This document shows positions 1-7,158 of a stretch of DNA of 10,670 bases, in pieces. The stretch covers positions 1-10,670 of the forward strand of contig WKLE02001133.1 of the NCBI GenBank assembly GCA_014885115.2, read 5' to 3'. The translations under genes were made by a program, and so were the position numbers. Source of the stretch: Asterionellopsis glacialis (taxonomy: Eukaryota; Bacillariophyta; Plagiogrammaphyceae; Rhaphoneidales; Asterionellopsidaceae). The notes beneath the pieces were generated by a model. That model was not told where the DNA came from. It did not search any database and saw nothing but the letters and a program-made list of their open reading frames with translations. How positions within the stretch are numbered: position 1 is the first letter of the stretch; the number at the start of each line of letters is the position of its first letter.

Positions 1-186
1 GAATATGTCTTTCCAGGGAGTGAAAATGTGAAGGCAGGACAGACTTTTGCTTCGATTGCCTTTAAAAGCCTTTCTGATGCTCTAGATTTATGTTATTGCC
101 AGCAACAAGACCATTGGATGGTGCAAAGTAACCAAAACTGGGGTGAAAAGTGTTTTTCAGTACATGTACATTTTTCTACATGCTAG
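1..186 (+). CDS. Partial open frame entering the window, unknown product
   Basis: An open frame of 61 codons runs in from the left edge and stops at TAG (184-186). Its visible part includes FKSLSDALDLCYC and, near the end, QNWGEK. The stretch encoding QNWGE recurs in inverted orientation near 705-740, where the minus-strand frame also reads QNWGE, so the two may be copies of one transposon-derived coding segment. No family can be named from this fragment. It could be the 3' part of an exon, a pseudogene, or a chance open frame; the start lies outside the window. Confidence 0.25.
   Translation, partial: EYVFPGSENVKAGQTFASIAFKSLSDALDLCYCQQQDHWMVQSNQNWGEKCFSVHVHFSTC
113..147 (+). repeat. Left arm of inverted repeat paired with 705-740
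   Basis: The sequence from 113 (ATTGGATGGTGCAAA, then ACCAAAACTGGGGTGAA after a short gap) matches the reverse complement of 705-740 with one or two mismatches and one single-base indel. The arms are about 560 bp apart. Similarity fades outside the core. This suggests two inverted copies of one older segment rather than tight terminal repeats of a young element. Confidence 0.7.
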
Positions 187-688
187 TTAAAACAAAAAAA
201 TACCAGTTGAAATTGGGCTCATAATCTAATTTGACATGAAAATAATTCAGATACTGTGAATTATTGCAATACATATGCATTGACGCTTTGGTGCTCCAAG
301 TTTCCAAAATGGTGATTGTCATCATGAATTCAACACATCTGATGCAATCATAAGTCCCTGTACTTTATCTAGAAGCATCCTTTATAACAACAATCAATCT
401 CTAGGGATAGAAATCCATCAACAGGTGTTTTGCTAATAAATCACATGCACCTGAAGCAGCAGGTCTCCAGAATTTAACAATATTCATATCTGACATCTAT
501 AAATTTGCCCAGTAACTTATTGGCAGTCTCCTAGTATAATGTTTGTTATGTATTGACCATCAAATTTCAACTTCATCAATATGTTTCTTGTGTAAATTGA
601 AGCAGCCAGGACTAATGGTCCTGGGAAGAAGGATTAAAACTCTGGTACAAGCTACATGAAGTACGGTAAGTATACCACAGTAGGCATT
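187..688. other. Non-coding stretch, no gene recognised
   Basis: AT-rich sequence without an open frame that looks like coding. It holds one strong plus-strand splice-donor match, CG|GTAAGTAT, with the intron side starting at about 666. The preceding bases (ATGAAGTACG) give no convincing exon, so the donor is noted but not called. Confidence 0.5.
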
Positions 689-976
689 TTACATAAAAAA
701 AATCTGTTCACCCCAGTTTTGGTAATTTGCACCATCCATTCCATATTTCAAATATAAGTATTGTTCACAACCTTTGATTGTACATGCCGCTGCTGCCATC
801 TGGTCTTTGTCCTTCTTTTTTTTGTAAATTGTCATACCCATATATTTTTTAGTGTAATCTATGGCATCCCTGAAAGTAAGGATGGAACGGATGTGATCAT
901 GGTTGTGCACAAAACTGCATACAAGGTGGGAAAAACAACAAAAAGAAAAGAGCTGGATGATGTCAACAACCAGCAA
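689..976 (-). pseudogene. Possible FAR1/MULE-type DNA-binding domain fragment
   Basis: A 95-codon minus-strand frame. Its centre reads FRDAIDYTKKYMGMTIYKK, then a charged stretch, then ACTIKGCEQYLYLK. The order is an F-x-x-A-hydrophobic start, a 'Y...GM.I' step, basic residues, and a C-x4-C pair followed by aromatic and hydrophobic residues. It resembles the N-terminal zinc-chelating DNA-binding region of Mutator-like (MULE) and FAR1-family transposases. The first 30 or so residues are hydrophobic and probably not part of the domain, and there is no acidic transposase core in the window. I infer a detached relic. The plus strand here also has an open frame (761-1009), so the strand choice rests on the motif alone. 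Confidence 0.38.
705..740 (-). repeat. Right arm of inverted repeat paired with 113-147
   Basis: The reverse complement of this stretch contains GGATGGTGCAAATTACC and CCAAAACTGGGGTGAA, nearly identical to 113-147. It lies at the C-terminal end of the minus-strand open frame at 689-976. Confidence 0.7.
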
Positions 977-981
977 TACTC

Positions 982-1310
982 CATGGTGTCACTGACACCT
1001 GGACTTTGACACCATGTCAGCAAACATTCCAATATCAACCAATACCTCCCACCACCACCATGCTGTCCCCTATGAAGCCAACAATGTCACTACAGACATC
1101 TCTGCAAGGCAGATTTCCAAATTATTGTTGGAAAACCATTTCTCTGTTGCACCATACTGCAATGCAATGTAACAAGTGATAACACCACAATCAACTAATA
1201 TCAGTGGTCTCATAAACAGCTTTGTAGGGGATAATGTGGTGGTATTCAGAGGTATTAGGTCATATTCAAGCTTGATATCATGTCAAAGCCAATACATTGA
1301 TGGCACCATG
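982..1310. repeat. Fold-back element with long inverted arms (about 95 bp each)
   Basis: The left arm (about 982-1079) and the reverse complement of the right arm (about 1219-1310) align with gaps over most of their length. Shared blocks include CATGGTG, CTTTGACA, CCAATATC/CAAGCTTGAATAT, AATACCTC, CCACCAC and TATCCCCTA/TGTCCCCTA. The spacer is about 140 bp with no coding sequence. A smaller perfect inverted repeat (CATGGTGTCA at 982-991 with TGACACCATG at 1007-1016) sits inside the left end. No clear target-site duplication was seen. The structure suits a fold-back type MITE that has been ageing for some time. Confidence 0.6.
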
Positions 1311-1372
1311 ATGTTATCATGATTGCTCTGAAAACCAATTTGCCTCAGGAAAGGAAAAGTGACTCTGTGACT

Positions 1373-1531
1373 AGGGGTCTCTCAGGTTTTACCTTTCAAG
1401 CTTCTTGTATTGGGGTTTTAGTATAATACATTCATACAAAACTATAGATATAATATTAAAAAGTTGGCAAGTCATTTTCCTATCCCTAGTGCTTGAAAGG
1501 TAAAATATCCAATGCAGTGTGAGAGACCCCT
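1373..1531. repeat. Small fold-back element with two-part perfect inverted arms
   Basis: AGGGGTCTCTCA (1373-1384) is the exact reverse complement of 1520-1531. TTTTACCTTTCAAGC (1387-1401) is the exact reverse complement of 1491-1505. The right arm carries an extra 12 bases or so between its two blocks, so the arms are 27 paired bases with one asymmetric bulge. The inside (1402-1490) is AT-rich and non-coding. This is either a very short MITE or a hairpin-forming repeat; no target-site duplication is evident. Confidence 0.72.
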
Positions 1532-2150
1532 GCTCAGGGGTACTGGTACAGTTTGTCCGTAAAAGAGAACCAGGTGTCACCTAGTACTTAAATCCTTGTA
1601 AGTCATCTGAACTGGAAGGAGCCCTTTTTTTAAACCACAACCTGAAACCAGATTTTTTAAAACTAACTCTCTGTCTCTCCCAGAAGTCCCCCTTGGGGTT
1701 AAAAATCTCACTGTCAAAATCTATGGATAGGGATATTTTCTCAACATGATTATTAGGAAAATTTCCCCTTAATTTTATCACACTATTTTATCAGCTATTA
1801 TCCCTGATAATATGTCTACAGTTCATACTATCATTCTGAATTATATATCAACACAACCCACAAGAACATATACACAATGGGGCTCAATGTGATCATCTTG
1901 TTTCTTTCCTTCTTTGACCCCCAGACATTTTCTCAATTATTCATTTACTTCTCTTTTTTGCTTACCATTCTATAAGGCATGTAACTGATTTGTATTTTGC
2001 ATTTAGACTCCACTACCTGGTGTACTACCAAGAGCTGCTTAGGTGTTTTGTCATGATTTACTGGCCAATCTGGTTCATCTGTGTCTTTTGACAAGAACCA
2101 TTTTCCCGAACCATCCACTTCATGATGTCAAATGATATATTTTTAGCTAC
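1532..2150. other. Non-coding stretch with one weak minus-strand frame
   Basis: No gene is recognised here. A 66-codon minus-strand frame at 1581-1781 has a protein-like composition (KISLSIDFDSEIFNPKGDFW, then basic residues, ending SSSDDLQGFKY). It has no recognisable domain and could be an eroded exon or chance. Confidence 0.4.
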
Positions 2151-2152
2151 TA

Positions 2153-2445
2153 TAGTCCACACCCACCAATAAGAAATGCTTGACATTTTTTTGAGCTTGA
2201 AAATTCCAAGCTTGAAATAAGAAATTTTTTTTATTGAATGATGCAATTATGACATCACATTGAAAAATTAAACTTATATAAAAAATAAATGTCATTTTTT
2301 TCTTGTTAAAGTTTCTTCTAACCCTAGCCCTAAAATATGCAAAATAAGAAATGATGCAATTTTTCAAGCTTGGAATTTCTTATTTAGGAAAAAAATTCCA
2401 AGCTACCTAAGAAACACATCATTTCTTATTGGTGGGTGTGGGCTG
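2153..2445. mobile_element. MITE, 293 bp, with 26-bp terminal inverted repeats and TA duplication
   Basis: The left end is TAGTCCACACCCACCAATAA followed by GAAATG. The right end, reverse-complemented, is CAGCCCACACCCACCAATAA followed by GAAATG: 24 of 26 positions match. Both sides are flanked by TA (2151-2152 and 2446-2447). The inside is AT-rich and non-coding, with subterminal copies of CAAGCTTGAAAT and a TGATGCAATTATGACATCA stretch that recurs in the adjacent element. TA target sites and CAGT-like termini are typical of Tc1/mariner-pogo non-autonomous elements. It is probably mobilised by, and derived from, the transposon whose broken transposase lies next to it. Confidence 0.85.
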
Positions 2446-2455
2446 TAATCATATA

Positions 2456-2600
2456 CAGTCCACAACAATGCACCAATAAGAAATGGGCTGATTTTTGCCA
2501 TGCTTGAAATTTCTTAAAAATTCAGAAAAACCCAAGCTTGCAATAAGCAACATTTCTTTTTTATGATGTAATCATGACATCAAAAATACAAAAGAACATG
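2456..2600 (+). mobile_element. Left terminal region of a second element of the same family
   Basis: After a TA (2454-2455), the sequence CAGTCCACAACAATGCACCA continues into ATAAGAAATG, matching the MITE terminal repeat with small changes. Further in come CCAAGCTTGCAATAAG and TGATGTAATCATGACATCA, matching the interior of the MITE in the same order and orientation. No matching right end occurs nearby. Instead the 3' end of the minus-strand transposase relic follows at once, so this is best read as the left end of a larger, gene-carrying element. Confidence 0.7.
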
Positions 2601-3260
2601 AATAAATATTAACATTCACCATCTCTTCAAAAGAGATAGATGCCATATAACAAACAATTTTGAAAATCAAGCTTGAAATTTCTTTTAAAAAAGGGCGAAA
2701 TTTCAAGCATGTTGGGTTGAATCTGCATGTCCACTGGTAGTTTGTAGGTGCCTTTTTGAAATTCTTGGGGGGCAGTTAAGTCATTGTGTTCACCAGTTGC
2801 TGTCATTGCATAACCTGTTTTTGTAAAGTATCTTTCCAATACTGCACCCTTTTCATTAACTTTGTCCCATGCATTCTGAAGTAAGTATGTGATAAGTACT
2901 CTCCTCTCCCATGCTAGAAAGGAGCCCAACTCCCACTTGTCAATGTTCTCTTCCTCCCATAGCCATTTTTCCAAATATATCCAAAAGTAGTATATTATTT
3001 GTGCCCCCAATCCTGCATCACGTGGTGCCAGCTCATCCATAAAGTCTGGTGGATAGAAGTGTAGGTATGCAGAGCCTCATCCTGGCACAAGTACTTGAGC
3101 AGAAGGTAAGTTTGACTTTCAAAGTTATCTACAAAAAGTAATATATCTTCTCTTTCTCCGGTAGTTGTGTTTAAATGATAACTATCACTGATATCCTTCA
3201 AATGTGACATTGTCCATTGCATACAAAAGTTCTGATCAGCCCATGCTTTCTGCTGAAAGT

Positions 3261-3276
3261 ACACACACACACACAC
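3261..3276. repeat. (AC)8 microsatellite inside the transposase relic
   Basis: Eight AC units. On the minus strand the tract encodes alternating V and C (GVCVCV) at the place where the reading frame switches from ...KKDAYAKGV to ...YFQQKAWADQNF. Slippage here is the likely cause of one of the frameshifts. Confidence 0.9.
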
Positions 3277-4278
3277 CTTTAGCATATGCATCTTTTTTGG
3301 TCTGCACAATCCATTTACCTTTTCCACGAAAAATCACCACAATATCAAGTTTTTTTGGTTGTTGCACAAAGAATAACTTGGATTGAGCAGACTCTTTTCT
3401 CCAAACCAGCTTGTGATTCAGAAACAGTAACCACACCTCTCCGCCCTTTCTCTGACCAAGTCCTATCATCTAAACCAGGAAACAAAGGTAATGGTATTTG
3501 ATCAACCATATATCTTCTTTTCAGTGGGAAAGAGCCATACTTGTGTGCTCAGGGTTGTGGTTTGTCCTTGTCATACTTGAATCCATTGTGCCTTCAAAGT
3601 CTGTGCCTCGGCATAATGAAACTGATTACATTGGTCTACATACATTCATTTTTTTAGTTTTTGCAACATTGTCATCTTGTTGTTCTTCATCACTAGATGA
3701 CAAATCAACAATTGTGGGGGCTCTTGTTGAACCAATGGTAGTGTTGCTGTCAATGCTTGTAATGTTGCTGGTTGTTGAGAAAGGACCAGTCAACGTATTT
3801 ACTGAATCTCTGAGATTGTTAGTAGTGAAATTACCTCCTTGACAAAAATTAACCTCATTATCATTGCTGGAAGAAACTGATGTGCTTGTGGATCCTGTTG
3901 TACTGCTGGCAAAATGTTATATCACTGGTGCTATTGTCTGATGGTGGTAGAGACCAAACTAACTTACCATTTGACTAAAGCAACAGTTCTCAACATTTGA
4001 GGCAGTGTTTTCCAAGGTTGGTCCATAGTTTGACTGCCGAATTGCAAAGATCACACCAAAATGGCTTGAGAGTGTCAGGCTCAAGAGCCTTTGCTACAGG
4101 TTTTATATCCTCATAACTGAAAGTTTTTTGTTTGTTTCCATTTGATGATGTAAAGTGTTTGACATGAGTTGTAGAAAAGAAACATTTTAAAGATGTTGGC
4201 ATCAAAACAAAATGGTTGTTCACTGGCTGTTCTTTTTTAACATGATCTAAAACAAATTGAAATTGGTTCAAGTGGGAT

Positions 4279-4307
4279 ATCATCATCATCATCACCACCA
4301 CCATCAT
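4279..4307. repeat. Imperfect (ATC/ACC)n trinucleotide tract
   Basis: A run of ATC and ACC triplets. On the minus strand, in the frame starting at 4362, it gives the Asp/Gly-rich acidic segment SSDDGGDDDDD of the transposase relic. It may therefore be coding-derived rather than a free microsatellite. Confidence 0.7.
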
Positions 4308-4362
4308 CTGAACTATTTGTAGAAGTACTTTGTTTGTTCTTGTTTGGTTCATTGTCACCCAT

Positions 4363-4930
4363 GCTGGTTAGAGGAATGAAAATTTTGAGAATTTTTAATA
4401 AAAAAATCAAATTCGTTTAGTTGCAAAATTAACAAGAATATTTTTTTTAGGCAAAATTTTCATTTGACTCAACTGAAAAGGTTGAATGTTTGTATACAAT
4501 AACACAACCATTGTATGATAATGGAGGAAACATAAGGTATGGTTTATATTTGTTTTCATTTGTCCTAAATTTTAACTGTTTTCCTTATAAACAAAATTGA
4601 AATTAAAAATGATTGGGATGGCAGATGGAACTGCAGGAACTATTCCCATTGGACTACACACTATATGGATGTTATTACATTCATAATGAGAGTAAAATAA
4701 AGAAAGACATGAATGAGTGTTATACATATGGGTTGGTCATCAATTGAGGCTTGATTATTTTGCTGTTGAAGAACTTTTCCCACAAATTTTCATCAAATAG
4801 GAACAGAAGTAGTAGTGGTTGTGATGTAAACTACCACTACTTTATGCTATTTCAATCTCAAAACTTTACCAACAAAACTATAGTATTGTAAAGAACAGAT
4901 TGATTGTTGCATATTTCATTTTCTCCACAG
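4363..4930. other. Spacer between two divergent gene relics
   Basis: AT-rich and non-coding. It separates the minus-strand transposase relic from the plus-strand relic at 4931, so it would be the shared promoter region if both genes belonged to one element. It ends in a good plus-strand splice acceptor (TTTCATTTTCTCCACAG, ending at 4930). A short imperfect hairpin (AGTAGTGGT / ACCACTACT) lies around 4812-4842. No TATA element could be assigned with confidence. Confidence 0.45.
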
Positions 4931-5699
4931 AGAGAATTATATCCTTGACAGAAGGAGACTTTTCAATTGCATTACTTTCACCCAAGGAAGATCATGATGC
5001 AGATGACAATGGAAACAATTCAACCATGAACCAGATAATGCAACTGGGAAAGGATGAAGTTGAACAGAAGATTAATGCCAACCAGGAAAAGGTTGAACAT
5101 CTTCTTGACCACAGGTGCTGGCTTGAATCAAGAGATGTTATCCTTAAGAATGAAGACCTTGAAAAAATGAGAAATTGAACCAATTAAGCCTGGAAGCAGC
5201 AGGAAAGTTAGGGAAACAGATGATGGCTGTAGGGGAGAATACCAGAAGGTAGTGCATCAGTTGCAAAGACAAATTGCTGAGTCTTTTGAAAGATTTAGGG
5301 GAACACCAGTGGTAGAAGGAGACACAAAACCTTGCTGTAACAACTGAGATGAGTTTGGAGACCAGCTGGTACTACCACCTCTCTATAGTTCCAGGATTGT
5401 CCTGCTCAAGGACTATGCCTAGGACCACTTTGAAAAAAAATAAAAATGCAGATGAAGAGAAGTGGAATAAGTTAGTTAGTGAGTGAAGTCAAGAAGACAA
5501 CATGAAAACACCAGCAAAGGAGGAGGAAGTCAAGAGCAATGACAAGATGACATTGGGTGAGAGGGAGCAAGAAGGGAAAAAATACTAGTTGAAAGCATGC
5601 ACAGGGAAGAAAAAGCAAGAGAAATTGTGACAGTTTCTACTGAAAAAAAGGCAAGGCAGGAGGGGTGGTTGAAATCAAAGAGGAGCAAGATTTCATAGA
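4931..5699 (+). pseudogene. Broken plus-strand gene or exon, charged coiled-coil-like, unknown family
   Basis: Coding-like sequence begins right after a pyrimidine-rich splice acceptor (AG at 4929-4930). The first frame (to TGA at 5176-5178) reads RIISLTEGDFSIALLSPKED, then a short Asp/Asn-rich stretch, then LGKDEVEQKINANQEKVEHL and LESRDVILKNEDLEKM, rich in E/K/N with heptad-like leucines. The signal continues across frame switches and stops: EKLNQLSLEAAGKLGKQMM (after about 5166), YQKVVHQLQRQIAESFERF (about 5240-5300), DEFGDQLVLPPLYSSRIVLL (about 5345-5405), then E/K-rich blocks (KTPAKEEEVKSNDK; ESMHREEKAREI) to about 5699. At least five breaks make it non-functional. I do not recognise the family. 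It lies inside the proposed transposon, diverging from the transposase, so it could be an accessory gene of the element or a captured host exon. Confidence 0.5.
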
Positions 5700-5842
5700 C
5701 TACTAGTTACAGTACTAAAGAGTAGTGCAAGATGCACCAAATAAAATAAAAGAATTTAACTAGTAATTAATTTACATGTATGCATTTTTACCCATGGAAA
5801 GTAGATGGGGATATCCTGAGAATACTTGAGATATCCAAAAAT

Positions 5843-5956
5843 TCATAGGTGATGACATATGCAAATAAGCAACAGGCACTTTTTCAAGCTTGAAATTGTT
5901 TATTTTGAGATAATTTTTCAAGGTTGACCATAAGCAATGCCCATTGGTTATTACTG
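5843..5956 (-). mobile_element. Inverted terminal/subterminal region of the MITE family
   Basis: In reverse complement, ATAAACAATTTCAAGCTTGA followed by AAAAGTGCCTGTTGCTTA closely matches 6190-6228 on the plus strand (ATAAACAATTCCAAGCTTGA, then AAAAGCAGTCTGTTGCTT). The outer end (CAGTAATAACCAATGGGCAT in reverse complement) is a diverged family terminus. It faces the element at 6136 head to head. Confidence 0.6.
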
Positions 5957-6135
5957 TGGAGGGAAATGGACTGGACATAAATCATTGCAAATGATATTGA
6001 AATTGTTTTTAGAACAAAAAGGAGTAGGATTTAACAAGAATGTTCTTCTAGCAACCAAAATTCAATTACCAAGATTTTTAGGAGAAAAAATTGTTCTGCC
6101 TATATTCATCTCTTGTTACAGGTTCATTGATTTAT
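5957..6135. other. Spacer between two head-to-head element ends
   Basis: About 180 bp of AT-rich sequence lying between the outer termini of the inverted copy ending at 5956 and the plus-oriented copy starting at 6136. No gene or regulatory site is recognised. Confidence 0.5.
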
Positions 6136-6260
6136 ACAGTTCACACCCACCAATACAATATGTCAAGCTTGCAATCAACATCCTACTTTATAAACAATTC
6201 CAAGCTTGAAAAAGCAGTCTGTTGCTTGTAGGTCCCTATATATGACATAAAGTTGACATA
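6136..6260 (+). mobile_element. Left end of another MITE-family copy
   Basis: After TA (6134-6135), CAGTTCACACCCACCAATAC matches the 5' terminal repeat of the MITE at 2153. The subterminal CAAGCTTG motifs follow at about 6164 and 6201. Similarity is lost after about 6260. Another AAGCTTGAAAT motif at about 6381 may belong to the far side of the same copy, but no right terminal repeat could be identified. Confidence 0.65.
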
Positions 6261-6659
6261 GGAAAATTTCAAAATTTGTTTCTACTAGTAATAAGTGTTT
6301 TTTTCTTTTTTAATTTCATTTTCTGGAATAATAAATGTCTGGTATGATATCATCAAATAAATGACATTACTTATGCCAGCAAGCTTGAAATAGCTATCTT
6401 GTACAGTTTTGTGTAGTCTTCAAAGGTACCAACAGAATATCACTCAATGAAGTTTACATAAAAGATACCACTGCTAATAGTAGAGAGAGTGATACAACAA
6501 ACAGTTGTACAAACAATCCTTTTGTGAGATTTATATCCACTCAATTCTATTGCATTCACCTTTTTTCACTCACACAGTGTGGCTTGTCAGATGGAATAAA
6601 AATGGTAAGAGTACTTTCAATCATTGGGTGATCAAAGGCTATTTTGAATTTTGCAACAA
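6261..6659. other. Non-coding AT-rich stretch
   Basis: Apart from the CAAGCTTGAAAT motif at about 6381, no gene is recognised. A 65-codon plus-strand frame at 6505-6702 has no domain and lies partly opposite the minus-strand coding relic, so it is not called. Confidence 0.45.
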
Positions 6660-6755
6660 AATTTGTTCAGAGCATATTATTTTTCTTGTAATCCACTTGT
6701 AGCATTATAATTACCACTATTATTGGTACCCTAGGAGCAGTGCTGCTACCTGCTT

Positions 6756-6770
6756 CAGCAGCAGCAGCAG
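6756..6770. repeat. (CAG)5 trinucleotide run
   Basis: Five CAG units. On the minus strand, in the frame of the surrounding relic, they encode the Ala run in SLANTAAAAEAG. Confidence 0.8.
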
Positions 6771-7137
6771 TGTTGGCTAAACTCAGCTCCTCATTCAAAT
6801 TAGGAAATGGATCCTCTTAACAGCTTTTGTTGTCAACCATTGTTTGAATCAGAGGGATGTTTTTCTGTGGACCCAGCATTTCCTGCTACAGTACTATCTA
6901 CAACAAATCTAGCATGACTTGACTCACCTATAAGCTCTGAAAAAGTTGTGGATACAAAAAACTTGCTGTGATTGATTTACAGGTATATCTTGCAACAAGA
7001 AACTGCATTTTTGGAGCATCCCCTCCCAAGATGTGAAAAAGAAACAAAGCATATGCTTTGCCTTTCATGGATTGTTACTATTAGGAGTAGCATTGATATT
7101 GGTATTTAGGAATTGATGCTCCACCTGTGGTGTCACA

Positions 7138-7158
7138 GTGATTGCTTTTAGCAATCAC
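7138..7158. repeat. Perfect 9-bp hairpin
   Basis: GTGATTGCT (7138-7146) and AGCAATCAC (7150-7158) are perfect inverted repeats with a TTT loop. It lies inside the degraded coding relic, and no function is assigned. Confidence 0.6.

Larger units (their letters stand above)
2627..4362 (-). pseudogene. Broken Tc1/mariner-pogo type (DDE_1) transposase with N-terminal zinc-knuckle-like motif
   Basis: Read on the minus strand, coding blocks follow one another in order, joined by frameshifts and stops. A possible start is ATG at 4362-4360, giving MGDNEPNKNKQ and an acidic SSDDGGDDDDD stretch. FWCDLCNSAVKLWTN...HCLKC (4061-3993) has C-x2-C-x12-H-x3-C spacing. A Ser/Thr-rich linker carries DLSSSDEE (about 3890-3620). 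Then come MVDQIPLPL (first Asp at 3503-3501), SQAGLEKRV, VIFRGKGKW, KAWADQNF, LLFVDNFESQT (second Asp at 3129-3127), PPDFMDELAPRDAGLGA (third Asp at 3019-3017), ERRVLITYLLQNAW and ERYFTKTGYAMTATG. The second and third Asp are about 36 residues apart, as in this superfamily. Breaks lie near 3610-3550 (frameshift and TGA), near 3350, in the AC tract at 3261-3276, and near 3060. The last 30 or so codons run into subterminal repeat and are not native. A consensus donor (ATG|GTAAGT, intron from 3967) may mark an intron. A zinc motif in place of the usual CENP-B helix-turn-helix is unusual. Family call is fairly sure; function is lost. Confidence 0.8.
2456..5956. mobile_element. Proposed dead autonomous Tc1/mariner-pogo-like transposon, about 3.5 kb
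   Basis: This interval begins with a family-type left end at 2456. It contains the broken DDE transposase (2627-4362, minus strand) and a charged broken gene on the opposite strand (4931-5699). It ends in an inverted, degenerate terminal region (5843-5956). Read from the right, the last bases resemble the terminal repeat only partly (CAGTAATAACCAATGGGCAT), but the subterminal block with TTTCAAGCTTGAAA and CTGTTGCTTA is clearly family-related. The assignment of 5956 as the partner of 2456 is inference; the right end may belong to another copy. Elements of this superfamily are usually 1.5-3.5 kb. Confidence 0.45.
2207..6391. repeat. Dispersed CAAGCTTGAAAT subterminal palindrome motif
   Basis: The palindromic core TTTCAAGCTTGAAA, or a one- or two-base variant, occurs at about 2207, 2365, 2533, 2669, 5885, 6164, 6201 and 6381, always within or near the MITE-family copies. 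In Tc1/mariner-type elements, repeated subterminal motifs can be transposase-binding sites. Here that role is inferred only from placement. Confidence 0.6.

Noticed and set aside
2318..2336. AACCCTAGCCCTAAA, resembling telomeric repeat
   Set aside because: Only two degenerate units, inside the MITE; no array.
2058..2367. Minus-strand frames of 62 and 74 codons
   Set aside because: They run through the MITE terminal and subterminal repeats; their residues just translate repeat sequence.
3204..3842. Plus-strand open frames at 3204-3386, 3286-3501 and 3498-3842
   Set aside because: They lie opposite the minus-strand transposase relic, whose order of recognisable motifs explains the region; the plus-strand products have no recognisable motif.
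5772..6209. Open frames at 5772-5978 (minus) and 5937-6209 (plus)
   Set aside because: Both overlap the inverted MITE-family ends and show no protein motif.
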